Under the pieces are notes generated by a model. That model saw only the letters and a program-made list of their open reading frames with translations. It searched no databases and was not told the origin of the DNA. Positions 11,338 to 20,950 of a stretch of DNA of 64,000 nt are shown here, in pieces. The stretch lies in assembly GCA_009859145.1 (NCBI GenBank), contig VRVR01000027.1, positions 62,001 through 126,000 on the forward strand. The letters run 5' to 3'. Position numbers and translations under genes: made by a program. This DNA is from Andalucia godoyi (Eukaryota > Discoba > Jakobea > Jakobida > Andaluciidae). Positions within the stretch are counted from its first letter, which is position 1. Every line of letters starts with the position of its first letter.

Positions 11338-11349
11338 TCGGAACTCCGA
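11338..11349. promoter_or_regulatory. CGG-N4-CCG near-palindrome, copy 2
   Basis: TCGGAACTCCGA, with further half sites GTCCGAC and CTCCGAT just to the right. It is placed 152 bp upstream of the minus-strand membrane protein start (11186) and about 50 bp before the recognisable part of the plus-strand Cu-ATPase relic, whose intact relative carries the same motif upstream. Likely a promoter element; function inferred. Confidence 0.5.
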
Positions 11350-11390
11350 CAGACGTCCGACAATACTCCGATCCGCTTTCTCGATTTCTT

Positions 11391-13170
11391 CGTCCAGTAT
11401 TTTTCATTTTGTATTCAGCATTCGAGGATTGGAATGTCAACGAGGCTGCGCCGACTCCATTGTGTGTGCCATCAGCGAAGCACTGTTAGAAGGTGTGCTG
11501 TCCATCGATTGTTCTTTTACCATGTTGTTATTGACAGTTTGTGTGGAGGCTCAATGTGTGAATGAAGCGATAACATCCTTAACATCCGACGAAGGTTACA
11601 TTAACGAAGATGAGAGGCTTTCGAATTATCCCGGGACACCCCATGGCGATTCTTCTCGCTCTGTTAATTCTATCCCCGGAGTCGATTGCACGGATGTCGC
11701 AGTTTACTGGACAAGGCCACAGTTTTCCATGACCGAAGCCGTGCCAATCGAGAGTTGATTATGCAGATCATATCAACAGCCGGCTAGGAGGTTTCCTTTC
11801 TGACGGACAGCACTGAAAAAAGGTTCCGGTTTGAAGGGCGTGGCAACATTGTCCGTCGTTTTTGCATGCCGCTGGCGTCCTGTGCTCATCTTCTAGATGA
11901 TTTGAAAGCGTCTTTGTTTAAGGAAGATTCCAGCGCACCTTATCGAAGTTGACTGCATTTTCTTTGCGGATTGAGTCTTGCTGCAGGACATATTACAGAG
12001 CAAACAGCGGAATGGATGGATGTTGTGGTGCAATCCACTTGTGCATCACATTCGGCAGCTCCTGTGGGTCCCCGCACGTTGCTCAGCGTCTTCTCGACAA
12101 TGGGTGATCCTGCTTCTTTGGCTTCGAATACTGATGAGTAACGAATTCGAGAAGCATTGATGCGCACGGAGGAAATCAAATCCTGGAGAACTATGTTTTT
12201 GGGGTTGCTATTATTCACCACACCGGTTGTTGTGATTGCTATGAGGCTTGTGTGGGTCCCTTCCATTCATATGAACAGAGATGTGTGGCTAGCATAGTGG
12301 TATTCTTCATCTGGCTAGGATTTACCTTGTGCGGAACCGGGTCTACTGATCCTCTTCACCCTGTCGGTTTCTCTCTTGTTGTTACAATTGCCGTCCTGGT
12401 CGTTGTGTGTCCTGTGTGCGATTGGTGTTGCTACTCCAACAGCTGTCTGAGTTGGATGGGGAGTGGTGGGAGAACTCTCGGCATACTCATCAAAAGCCGA
12501 GTCTCTGGAGTCTGACGTGTAAGCTCGAATTGTTTGCTTCGATCACACAGGGACTCTTAAGCAAGGAAAATCTCCGTTGAGAGGTATGGATTCTCAATAT
12601 CAGCGAGCTACCCTTTTGATGAAGACATGGTCCGAGTGCTTGAGTCCCAATCAGAACATCCCATTGCAGCTGCCATGATTTGCTTCATTGAGCCGAAGAA
12701 GTTGCCGTTGGGTCATTAGAAGATCCAGAACGGGGTCGAATGCAAGTCCTTTCAGACGTTTCCTGGACAGGGTGTGACCGGGAACTTCTCCACCACCGAA
12801 GGAGACATTACTGTTATTGTTGGAACAGCTCAGTTCTTGACTGCCTTTGGTGTCGAGATTCTATCGGTTTGGCGAATTGACCTACTTGCCATCATCCAAG
12901 CTGCTCTAACGGTTGTTCTTGTCTCTATTCAAGGTTGCGTTTTCGCTCAGTTTGGGCTCATTGATACTGTTCGCCCAGATGCAGCTGCCACACTTGCCGT
13001 TCCTTCGTTTCTGGGGATGCAGGGGTATACATGATATCGGGGATAACATTCCGGCTGCGCAGCATGTCGGAAACATCGTTGGTATTCCCTCTCATCGCGA
13101 GAGTGTTGCCGTCAGGGAGGATTGTTGCAATTCGCTGCCTTCAAGAGGAAGGAGCTTTGCGGCATGTACA
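11391..13170 (+). pseudogene. P1B copper ATPase, decayed copy (relic 1)
   Basis: Collinear with the intact gene at 29226-33005. Segments seen in order are the CxxxC heavy-metal-binding domain (GLECQRGCAD, about 11420), the first membrane helices (12165-12295), the CPC helix region (12300-12440, CPC read as VCPVCDW), the phosphorylation site (about 12540, DKTG changed to DHTG) and the nucleotide-binding region to the GDN segment (12720-13165). It lacks the first metal-binding domain, about 700 bp covering the actuator domain and TM3-4, and everything from the GDGLND hinge on. Stops and frameshifts are frequent. The frame from ATG 11204 stays open for 184 codons across the metal-binding domain. 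Clearly non-functional as a pump. Confidence 0.9.
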
Positions 13171-13418
13171 ATGTATTTCAAAGCCTATAGCTCTGCTTGG
13201 AGCTTTGTTGAAGGAGAGCACGTGGTCCGATGAAAGAGGGACATCCAACTAGCGCGTCGATTCGATCGGTGAAAGTGGCAGTGAAATCGTTGACTGCGGA
13301 CGAGATTTTTGGTAAAACGGCAGCAATGGACATTGAAGAAAAGGTACTTTTGGCTGCGTTGAATAACGCCAATGGCTCTCCTTTTAGAGGAAAAAATCGT
13401 GGAATAAGGTGGAACGAA

Positions 13419-13820
13419 TCACTGGCACTGCTGCCAACTATAGGATGGTAACGTGCCTACTTTGGACGATTCTTTTGACTGTTGCTGCGGAACATCATCA
13501 GCAGTTCTTGTTGACACCAGATCAACACATGCAAGAAATGCAGTAATAATCAAGAAGAGTGATGGGATTCGTTCCACTTTCCAATGCAGTGCCGCAGACA
13601 CCGGCAACTTCCAGTAATCAATCTGAAAAGCCTCCAAATCGTTATACTTTTTCAGAATCCATGCGTAACGGAGACAAACAATCCAATAGAGGAGATTTTT
13701 CTTGTTGAGAACGCACGAATTCCGTCGGACAAAGTAGCGTCCTCGGATTGGGTACACGAGCAACTGACACATTCTGAGAAATGAGCAGCGACTAATTGAA
13801 AGATGAAGCACGATCCTCAT
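13419..13820 (-). CDS. Hypothetical protein, 133 aa
   Basis: An ATG-initiated frame on the minus strand between the Cu-ATPase relic and the SPRY-like gene. The N-terminal half is basic and hydrophobic (QLLVYPIRGRYFVRR), and a hydrophobic segment near residue 95 (LFLIITAFLACVDLV) could span the membrane. The tail is polar and Gln/Ser-rich. No family recognised. It may be a piece of a longer membrane protein or a chance frame. Confidence 0.3.
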   Translation of the reverse strand: MRIVLHLSISRCSFLRMCQLLVYPIRGRYFVRRNSCVLNKKNLLYWIVCLRYAWILKKYNDLEAFQIDYWKLPVSAALHWKVERIPSLFLIITAFLACVDLVSTRTADDVPQQQSKESSKVGTLPSYSWQQCQ

Positions 13821-13984
13821 AATGTGCGCGCGTGGTCAACATGCAACATTTGATCAAAAGGTAATGCTGAAAAGGACGGAAATACCCCTAGATTGATGTG
13901 GAATTCACTAATAGAAGTCCAAGAATCACTTTTTACATCGCAAATTCGGTACGCGGTCAGATACGAAACAAGACAAAGATGAAA

Positions 13985-15016
13985 TCAATCAACTGCAGAC
14001 TCATGACTTCGAAAAAACGCTTGGAAAGGATCCGATATAGGACCAAGGGAGAAATTGAATTTGCATGCTACATCAGTGTCCAGCATTCCAACTGCTGGAT
14101 ACAGTGCTGGGAGAGGAATTTGCGTCGCATCCAATTCAGAGGAGAAATCTTGGGGAAGAAACAAATCTTGAAAAACATGAAAAATCGCGACTCTGTTGTA
14201 CACAACATCAGCATTGACGCCGCGGACGGAGTGGACTGCTTGATCATCACGAGAAGACGCGCTAGGAAACGGTTCGGAAACAAACACATGAACGAGCAAC
14301 GGCCTTTGCACCGTGCCATCCGGTGAATGCACAGCTGGATAGCAGAAAACAACCTTCATAGTGGGGTTGAAACGTACGGATGCACATTTAAGCCAGGGCA
14401 ATCCTGGAATCAGCACCGATCTCCATCCAGGACAGAATCCGACAGAACACCGGTTACGACCTGGAAACGAAAAATGTGGTTGGCCGCTGCCCACAAGCCC
14501 AAGGACCACTGATTTGCTCAAACAATCCAGGGTAAAGATGACGCATTCACCCGGAAACAACGGGCGACCGAAAATTGCGCACTTTTCCTTCGTAGCCGAC
14601 AACAGCAGTCTTGGTCGAAATTGCACATCCTCCCATCTCAAAGCAGCATCGTGATCCCCAGGGCTCATGTCGCGGAAAACGGTCTCGACAATTGGATTCC
14701 CAGGTGAAGATAAGTCATATTTTGTGCCTCGAAATCGGAAACGCACCGTTGCTTCGTCACATTCTCGAGACTCGTCACTGCACAAGGATTTGATTCTACT
14801 ACGAGTATTTTGAAATCGGTCCGTTTGCCACACACGAAATTGCAAATAACGATCTGACTGTTTGAAGGTTTCAATTTTCTTACACAACCAAAAGACGAAA
14901 ACCGGGATTATCACCATTACGACAAATCCGGAGATGCTCAGATAGCATTTCTGATTGCAGAAACTGGAAATTCCCTCGCGGTCGCCTTTGGGTCCGGTGT
15001 CCGTCATTTGAGCCAT
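13985..15016 (-). CDS. Membrane-anchored SPRY-like protein
   Basis: 343 aa from ATG (MAQMTDTGPKGD); the frame opens two codons earlier on TTG. Residues about 24-45 form one hydrophobic anchor (ISGFVVMVIIPVFVFWLC) and the rest is a single globular domain. The segments PGECVIFTLD, SVGFCPGW and the C-terminal LYPAVGMLDTDVACKFNFS look like the late strands of a SPRY/B30.2 fold, which serves in protein binding. This family call is by eye and moderate. A frameshifted duplicate lies on the plus strand at 52.1-53.1 kb. Similarity runs the whole length, so the two come from a recent duplication and this is the functional copy. Confidence 0.75.
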   Translation of the reverse strand: MAQMTDTGPKGDREGISSFCNQKCYLSISGFVVMVIIPVFVFWLCKKIETFKQSDRYLQFRVWQTDRFQNTRSRIKSLCSDESRECDEATVRFRFRGTKYDLSSPGNPIVETVFRDMSPGDHDAALRWEDVQFRPRLLLSATKEKCAIFGRPLFPGECVIFTLDCLSKSVVLGLVGSGQPHFSFPGRNRCSVGFCPGWRSVLIPGLPWLKCASVRFNPTMKVVFCYPAVHSPDGTVQRPLLVHVFVSEPFPSASSRDDQAVHSVRGVNADVVYNRVAIFHVFQDLFLPQDFSSELDATQIPLPALYPAVGMLDTDVACKFNFSLGPISDPFQAFFRSHESAVD

Positions 15017-15502
15017 CGACAAATCAATTAACAGGAAGGATTCGTCTCAGCATTACAAAATTTAAAACAAACCATGTCATCAAAAAACATGCTGGCATGA
15101 ACTTGAATTGAGCTCCACTGTTACGTGCCGGTAAATGGAAAGCGCCCGTCTGTGGGAGCGCTTTCAGAAAATATGTTACAGCGGATTCTGAAGCTGTACG
15201 GTCCCCTCCTCTCCTCTCCCCTTCCCTAGCCCTCCTGGACACCGAAAAACTTTATTATGGAACCTATACTAGAACAATAATAGTGCAATAATGAGCACTT
15301 CTTCGCAATATCCATTGTGAGGTTGTAACTTGCAATTCCAGCCCTCGCATCACCTCTCCAGCGGCTGTACGGGCGAATCCGCAACTACAGTACATCATTT
15401 TTCTGAAAGTTCCCTCTAATAAACGAATAAAAAGTGTTTGGAGCTCAGTGAATATGCTTTATTTTGGTTGTTCTTTCAGAAGGGCGAAATGGAGAACACC
15501 GG

Positions 15503-15964
15503 TTAACACATCCTTTGACGCGAATACTGCGGCTGTTGACCCATGTTGCACACTGGCTGCTGGGGTGGGCACATCTGATGAGTGCCGCTCTGCACAGATG
15601 GCGAGTACACCTGCGGTGGCTGTTGCATCTGCTGCGTTTGAGGAACCTGGACTGGAGGGAACTGCGTTTGGTGATTCTGCTGGGATTGCAGGTAGTGAGT
15701 CATCGCTTGTTGGTTTGCCTCAATATGCTTACCACGAGCGCGAGCATTGTGCTCTCTCGCCATGTCGTTTGCCTTGCAACAGCAGTCCGCGAGACCGCCG
15801 AGACAACAACAATTGCACGTAATGCGGTCAACGCAGCTCGGATTGTCCAGCTCGGTCAAATAACACTTTTGTATGCCAAACCCACACGTCGGGAGGCAGC
15901 ACAGGAGGCAGCAGATGCGGGCGCGGCATGTTGTCTTGTCAATGTATGGTCGAATGGGTTGCAT
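15503..15964 (-). CDS. Cys-rich TM2-domain-like protein with Gln/Pro-rich tail
   Basis: 153 aa from ATG. Residues about 15-75 follow the spacing of the TM2 domain: two hydrophobic helices with FG-x2-K/R-x-YL between them (here FGIQKCYL), a second helix with GGLADCC in place of the usual G-x-W-x-x-D, and an ending like VRE-x-N (here MAREHN). Unusually, about 14 Cys occupy places normally taken by aliphatic residues (CCLLCCLPTC, CNCCCLGGLADCCC). The C-terminal half is Gln/Pro/Met-rich and low in complexity. TM2 proteins are small two-span membrane proteins of diverse function. The Cys enrichment could mean metal binding or palmitoylation, and the next gene is a palmitoyltransferase. Family assignment is tentative. 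Confidence 0.65.
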   Translation of the reverse strand: MQPIRPYIDKTTCRARICCLLCCLPTCGFGIQKCYLTELDNPSCVDRITCNCCCLGGLADCCCKANDMAREHNARARGKHIEANQQAMTHYLQSQQNHQTQFPPVQVPQTQQMQQPPQVYSPSVQSGTHQMCPPQQPVCNMGQQPQYSRQRMC

Positions 15965-16364
15965 TGGTTTCTTTTGATTGTCAAAAAGAACTATAAAGGG
16001 GGCTGAAAATGCGAAGAAATCAGCGGAAAAGCGGAGGAAATCTTCTGGAGATCATCATGAAATCCTCCTTCAAGCAAGCCGAATGTTCATTCGACTGAGC
16101 ATCGGGATACTAGAAATCGTTCTATGTTCGACGTGGACGAGGAAGATGGAAAAAATCACCAATTGGAAGAGCATAGCAAAACCTTTGGAATCGAAAAACC
16201 CGACTGGAAAGTACGACCATAAAGACCTTTCCGGTCTTAAAAGGACTGTAGAAGTGTTGATGTCGTTTGAATGATTCAATTACGGGATACGGCAGCATAT
16301 CGGAATGCTACAGACTGCGAGACTTGCAGCCCTCTTCGAATGTTCAAGCTATCGCTAATGGAAA

Positions 16365-17651
16365 ATGCCCTCTCAGTTCTCATTTGATGACAGTTGGCAG
16401 AGGTCTTGCAGATGCTTTGCTGTAGCATTTATTAATCAACAAGCGTGCTTCGAAGCCACGAGGAATCATATTGCAAGTGGTACGTTTGTAGAAATGGTTT
16501 GCATGAACGGCAATTCTGTGCTTCGTGGTCAGGATCCTCTTCCCATCGAAGAAAATGAAAGCGGTAGAACGAAATCCGGCATTATTGCTTTATGTTTGCC
16601 TGACCTCGGTTTCGAATCTGAATTGCACGTTCCTCAGTTTGTAGGCGCGGAACCGGCTGAAAGGAGAATCCAGCGGGTCTCGCATGGCACGAATGGCGGT
16701 AATCTTTGGCGAGGAACACATGTCGTTTGTTGCAAGGGACGCTGTTTTTCCGGTCCTGATTTGCCGGTCTTGGTGTGTACATTTGTCATGATTCTATTGC
16801 TCTCTGTCTTGTGGACATACCTTGTGCTGCCTGTGGTTGCTACCGAAACTGGGTCCGTTCTGTGGGCCCTTCCCGCTGTTTTAATCATGAGCTCGTTGTT
16901 GTTCCTGTGTTTGACTGCATTTTCAGACCTAGGGATCATTCCGAAGAAAGTGAAGCCGGGAACGCATCGTTCCGAGCGTGTTGCTGTTCTCAATGCTGCT
17001 TCCGCCGAGAGAGAACTTGTCAAAATGCAGTGGTGCACGACTTGCAACATTCACCGCCCTCCGCGAGCGTCTCACTGTAGGCGCTGCGAAGTCTGCATTT
17101 TGCGTTTTGACCATCACTGTCCCTGGATTGGTACTGATATCGGTGAACGAAATTATCGGTGGTTCCTGCTATTCGTTATTTGTTCTGCTAGTTTGGCTCT
17201 GGCTGCTCTTATAACTTCAATAATAGCAATCCTAATGAATTCCAGGACGGCAGATGGGCACGCGAATGGTCGCGCAGCCACTTGGGGTGCTATTCTTGTA
17301 ACCGTGCTTGCAGCACTATTGCTTTGCTTCACCGGCCCTTTGGGTTGTTTCCACATATATCTGACTCTGTCTGACCAGACCACTCGAGAATTTCTGCAAA
17401 GACATTGCAAAGAAACATCGTATACCAGACGATCGCCTTGTCGCAATTGCTTGCATGTGTTCTGGGATCCCACTCAGAGTTTGATAAGGCAACCGAATTG
17501 CTTCTTGGTCCGTATGACCGGTTGCTTGTTTCGATGCCGCTGCTGCAAGTTTTCTGCAACACGTCTCTCATTTGAGGCCGACGTCGACGAGTCCGTCGCA
17601 TCGTCCCAAGCAAGCAGCCTAGCGGGTGCTGCTGAACCAGATTCAGTTTGA
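16365..17651 (+). CDS. DHHC palmitoyltransferase
   Basis: 428 aa. S-acyltransferase that attaches palmitate to Cys residues of substrate proteins at endomembranes. There are four membrane segments, two before (about 140-190) and two after (about 262-325) the Cys-rich catalytic domain. That domain holds the zinc-ligand pattern C-x2-C-x-IHRPPRASHC-x2-C-x2-C and the catalytic DHHC at about residue 248 (FDHHCPWIGTDIGERNYR). The TTxE motif (QTTREFL) follows TM4. Positions normally read as NC in PWVxNCVGxRN are TD here, a mild departure. An upstream region of about 140 aa shows no domain, and later Met codons (for example residue 44) are possible starts. The C-terminal tail is Ser/Ala-rich. Confidence 0.93.
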   Translation: MPSQFSFDDSWQRSCRCFAVAFINQQACFEATRNHIASGTFVEMVCMNGNSVLRGQDPLPIEENESGRTKSGIIALCLPDLGFESELHVPQFVGAEPAERRIQRVSHGTNGGNLWRGTHVVCCKGRCFSGPDLPVLVCTFVMILLLSVLWTYLVLPVVATETGSVLWALPAVLIMSSLLFLCLTAFSDLGIIPKKVKPGTHRSERVAVLNAASAERELVKMQWCTTCNIHRPPRASHCRRCEVCILRFDHHCPWIGTDIGERNYRWFLLFVICSASLALAALITSIIAILMNSRTADGHANGRAATWGAILVTVLAALLLCFTGPLGCFHIYLTLSDQTTREFLQRHCKETSYTRRSPCRNCLHVFWDPTQSLIRQPNCFLVRMTGCLFRCRCCKFSATRLSFEADVDESVASSQASSLAGAAEPDSV

Positions 17652-18188
17652 GTCAACCAGAAATTGATTTGGCTGCAATCAACCCTTCAAACGACATCCT
17701 TATCTGTGACCAATTGAGTGTGAGAGAGGCAGCTGGAGGGAACCATGAATTTGCCAGTCATCGAGATGTCATCTAGCACCGACTCCCTCACTGGATGTGA
17801 CATTTGTCATCATCACACTGGCGTTCCTTGGTGGCGTCGAGGAAACGATCGTGGCAGTAAATAGACGATTCGGGTTGCTGGAACACTGACGATGTGAACC
17901 TTCAGTGTATTTGAGGGGTACCTTTGGCATGGGAGAAACTCAGAGACCTGGTCCTCAGCGGCACTTGCCCGCCCGCTCTACAACCATAACTTCGAATTAT
18001 CGTCCATCCAAACTCTGTGCTTTTCAGTGGTCTGCTCTAGAAACATAGAGACTTTTTTGAACTGGTCCAGCACGTTCGTCAAAGCTTTTACCCAGTAACA
18101 ACTTGGAAGTAACTGATATTCCGTACTATTTTTTACACACAGTGCAGAGTGAAGCATACTGATCTTCGACAGTTATGGAACAACGACG
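17652..18188. other. Intergenic, nothing recognised
   Basis: A convergent spacer between the DHHC gene and the minus-strand Csp-like gene. No frame above 60 codons with a credible start and no repeat noticed. Probably the two 3' untranslated regions. Confidence 0.6.
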
Positions 18189-18536
18189 TTACATCTTGCG
18201 GCATTCTGCTGCACAGCGGCGACAGGCAACAGCGCACTCTTTGCAGTGGGATGAAGTGCACTTGTCACAATCGTTGGCGCACTGCTCGCATATGTCTGCG
18301 CAAAGGTGACAAAGATTCTTATGCTGCACAATTCCTGCCGCCATCCAGCGGACACAGAGATTGCAAATTTCTGCACAAGCGTGGCAGATGCGCACACACC
18401 CCATAGCATCACACTTCTCCGCACACACCGTGCACGCGATGAAGCATTCCTGACAAGCTTGCATACAAGATTCGAATCCAGCAGAAACTGTCTTCTCAGA
18501 TTGAGCACACGTTCCACGAGCCACTGCGGTTTGCAT
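18189..18536 (-). CDS. Csp-like (DUF326) Cys-rich four-helix protein 1
   Basis: 115 aa from the first ATG (MQTAVARGTC); the longer frame starts on TTG. It contains 23 Cys, most spaced C-x2-C or C-x3-C along predicted helices (CMQACQECFIACTVCAEKC and onward). This is the DUF326 pattern of copper storage proteins, which line the core of a four-helix bundle with thiols and bind many Cu(I). There is no signal peptide, so a cytosolic buffer is expected. The copper role is inferred from the pattern and from neighbours: a paralogue 0.5 kb away on the same strand, a Ctr importer, and Cu-ATPases. DUF326 proteins are best known from bacteria, which makes a eukaryotic pair noteworthy. Confidence 0.85.
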   Translation of the reverse strand: MQTAVARGTCAQSEKTVSAGFESCMQACQECFIACTVCAEKCDAMGCVRICHACAEICNLCVRWMAAGIVQHKNLCHLCADICEQCANDCDKCTSSHCKECAVACRRCAAECRKM

Positions 18537-19065
18537 TGTTCTTATGATTTCGTTAGCAAGCAGAAAATAAATAGCTTTCAAGGAAAACGAGGAGCTGGCG
18601 TCTTTATATATTTCGTTTCATCTTCCAGTTTAGTCCAAGAATGGATGATGTGGTGTTGCAGCCCTCAACTTGAATTAGCGCTGTTATTGTGTAGCATCCT
18701 TTGCAGTGCGGTAATTGTTACTTGCATGCAAGTTCTTGCTTGAGATGTGCTATTAATAATTACTTTTGGGCCTCACAAACCAGAAGCTGAACACCGAAAA
18801 TCCACAATGTACGTATAGGAAGACGACGATGCTACGGAACGTTGTCAAGAAACAAATGATGGTGCTCAGTGCAAATATTCAAAAAATGTGTGATGAAGGA
18901 AAAAGAAAAATGAAACCCACAACAGAAGATAAATGACTGAAAATACTTCCTCTTTCATCACTAATATCAAACACACTGTGTATAAGAACAAAGTAGATTT
19001 TGAACAGACAATCGCAGCGAATGAATGGGATCAATGAATGCATCCAAGGCGACACTTGACCATTC

Positions 19066-19452
19066 TCACGCGGAGTGGCGAAGCATGAAAACCAATTCAG
19101 CAGAACATCGACGGCAGGCAATGGCACACTGCTTGCAGCGCCACGAACCGTCCTCTTCACACAAACTTGCACATTGTTCACACACTTGCGCACACAAACG
19201 GCACATGTCTTTGTATTGAAGCACACCCGATGCAATCCATCGAACGCAAAGAGCACAAAGGTCTGCGCATGCACGACAGGATCGAGCGCAGTTTTCTCTT
19301 TCGTTCAACGAATCTGCAGCGCACGTCACGCACGCTGCAAAGCAGTCTTCGCAGACTTTGAAGCAAAATTCAACGTGAGGAGGAAACTGAAAATGCGTTT
19401 TCATGGTAGGATGATTCTTTGAAGACGATGAAGCGCGGTACTTGTTCTGCAT
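19066..19452 (-). CDS. Csp-like (DUF326) Cys-rich four-helix protein 2
   Basis: 128 aa from ATG 19452; a second Met at residue 17 is an alternative start. It has 19 Cys with the same C-x2-C/C-x3-C rhythm, and it shares with its neighbour a core CVRW-x-A-x-G followed by CEQCA and CK-x-CA-x-ACRRC, so the two are tandem paralogues. The N-terminal 25 residues are Ser/Lys-rich and not part of the bundle. It is divergent from the Ctr gene at 19924 with a 471-bp shared promoter region that contains a C19 run and a CGG-N4-CCG element. Proposed Cu(I) buffering is by analogy with Csp proteins. A trans-acting thiol or other-metal role is possible. Confidence 0.85.
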   Translation of the reverse strand: MQNKYRASSSSKNHPTMKTHFQFPPHVEFCFKVCEDCFAACVTCAADSLNERENCARSCRACADLCALCVRWIASGVLQYKDMCRLCAQVCEQCASLCEEDGSWRCKQCAIACRRCSAELVFMLRHSA

Positions 19453-19513
19453 TCTTCGAGAAGAAAGCGACGACCATCCAAGAACATTTGCTGTTTGACA
19501 GCAACATTGTTAA

Positions 19514-19532
19514 CCCCCCCCCCCCCCCCCCC
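19514..19532. repeat. C19 homopolymer
   Basis: A run of 19 cytosines lies 62 bp upstream of the Csp-like 2 start, inside the divergent promoter with the Ctr gene. Its length is probably variable between individuals or assemblies and is prone to sequencing error. Confidence 0.95.
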
Positions 19533-19810
19533 GAGAGCGGTTCAAGTGGAACCTGTGGCAGAACGGTTGACTTTCGAGATCAACTGCCATGAATTCGTCT
19601 CCGTTCCCTTCTTTCGCTGCCCTTTTTGTAGGTTGGAGATCGATCGAGATTCGAATGGTGCGAGGGATATGCACTTGAAGAACACGATGCAAGAATATCG
19701 TGTGTTGGGACATGTCTCCTTGACAATGGGATCCAAAATACCTGTAGCAGCATTGCAATAACACTGATTTGCTGCCGGACGATCACAAAGATCCGGAAGT
19801 CGGAGTCGGA

Positions 19811-19822
19811 TCGGAACTCCGA
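19811..19822. promoter_or_regulatory. CGG-N4-CCG near-palindrome, copy 3
   Basis: TCGGAACTCCGA, preceded by direct CGGA repeats (GGAAGTCGGAGTCGGA). It lies 102-113 bp upstream of the Ctr ATG and about 360 bp upstream of the divergent Csp-like 2 gene, so it could serve both. Function inferred from recurrence. Confidence 0.55.
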
Positions 19823-19923
19823 CGATCAATCATCAGAAAAGCGGCTTCGGTCGGTTTCGGTTGTTCCAATCCGCAACCATTAACTTTTCCTCTTCTTTTT
19901 TGAAGAACGACATCTCATAAAGA

Positions 19924-20415
19924 ATGCAGATGGACAAGTGTGATTGCGGCTCGATGCCTATGCATTTTGCTTCATCCGAAGAGGTCACAATACTGTTTCA
20001 GTCGTGGAAGACGGAATCCCGAGCAACTTATGTCATGTCTTGGTTCGTCGTTTTTGCTGCGGTTGTGTGCACCGAGCTGATGAAGCAAAAGCTACGAAAG
20101 TGGGAAGCTTCCGTCTCTGACAAGGATCAGCTTGTTCCACTTACCGTTAATAGCCCCCTGTCTCAGCAACCACTGTTGTTGGATGAAAAGCCTGCGGATC
20201 AGATCAGACAATTAGAACCGTGGAAAACGCTGGTCACGAAATCGTTGTTGTCTGCTTTCTACACTCTAATTGCTGCTTTTCATCTGCTGATCATGCTGGT
20301 TTGCATGACGTACAATGTTGGTTTGTTTTTCTCAGTAATTGCCGGAACGTTGGCAGGCGATCTCTTTTCGCGATTGCAGAGGAGTGCTGCCACTCACCAA
20401 GCTGCATGCCATTGA
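19924..20415 (+). CDS. Ctr-type high-affinity copper transporter
   Basis: 163 aa, the usual size for one subunit of the trimeric Cu(I) importer of the plasma or vacuolar membrane. The N-terminus carries Met/Cys ligands (MQMDKCDCGSMPMHF) just before the conserved amphipathic entry (ILFQSWKTES). TM1 is at about 37-52. After a polar loop, TM2 has the obligatory M-x3-M filter (MLVCM, followed by TYNVG) and TM3 the G-x3-G packing motif (GTLAG). Start at the first ATG. It is divergent from a Csp-like gene. The CGG-N4-CCG element upstream suggests regulation together with the copper ATPase at 29.2 kb. It could act on organellar rather than surface membranes; the sequence does not decide this. Confidence 0.94.
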   Translation: MQMDKCDCGSMPMHFASSEEVTILFQSWKTESRATYVMSWFVVFAAVVCTELMKQKLRKWEASVSDKDQLVPLTVNSPLSQQPLLLDEKPADQIRQLEPWKTLVTKSLLSAFYTLIAAFHLLIMLVCMTYNVGLFFSVIAGTLAGDLFSRLQRSAATHQAACH

Positions 20416-20619
20416 GAGCGGACATTCTCACAGGCGTGAAGATGACAAGCTTCAGGTTACGTGCGATTTCATTGTTGCTCCTCAGTGAGTGCATTCTTCC
20501 TTTTTCCATTCCTCGTGGATTTGTCATGTAGTTTTCGATTGCTGCAGGAGGTTTTCAGCTCGTTTTTAAGAAGGAAGAAGAAGTGTTGCTGCATCAAGAG
20601 CATGCAAATAGTACAAAAG

Positions 20620-20950
20620 TGAGAAATTTTCCGAAATCGCGTGTGTAACAGTTTTCAAACATTTCAAACAAATTGGAGAAAGCAGAAATTTTGATGAGGC
20701 TTGCATGTGTTTCTTCACCATTCTGAGAAGGAGACACGACACTGTAGGAAAAGTCATCTGTTTTCCAGTCCGCTGTGAACAAATATAGACCATTGGGTCA
20801 CCCATTAGATATGAAAGTGATTTCAGCCTGCGTATCGTAAACACAAGAACAGAGAAACTTTTAACCGTGAAAACATTGAAAATACCCACATCTTGTTGCC
20901 CAACTTGAGAATTGGACGGAACAATTGCACGGAAATGAGGAGACGGTGGA
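20620..20950 (-). repeat. Dispersed duplicate, copy B (pairs with 9403-10280)
   Basis: The minus strand matches 9403-9690 and then, after skipping about 540 bp, 10233-10280. Frames corresponding to the 9.5-kb hypothetical gene are interrupted. It lies in the spacer downstream of Ctr and is a remnant with no coding capacity of its own. Confidence 0.8.

Noticed and set aside
11014-11565. 183-codon plus-strand frame
   Set aside because: Half antisense to the membrane protein at 10440-11186, with no domain; the neighbouring frame matches the Cu-ATPase relic.
15464-16006. 180-codon plus-strand frame
   Set aside because: Opposite the TM2-like gene; its Leu/Arg-rich translation mirrors the Cys/Gln codons of the other strand.
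15978-16274. 98-codon Lys-rich plus-strand frame
   Set aside because: Starts on TTG and has no suitable ATG or domain.
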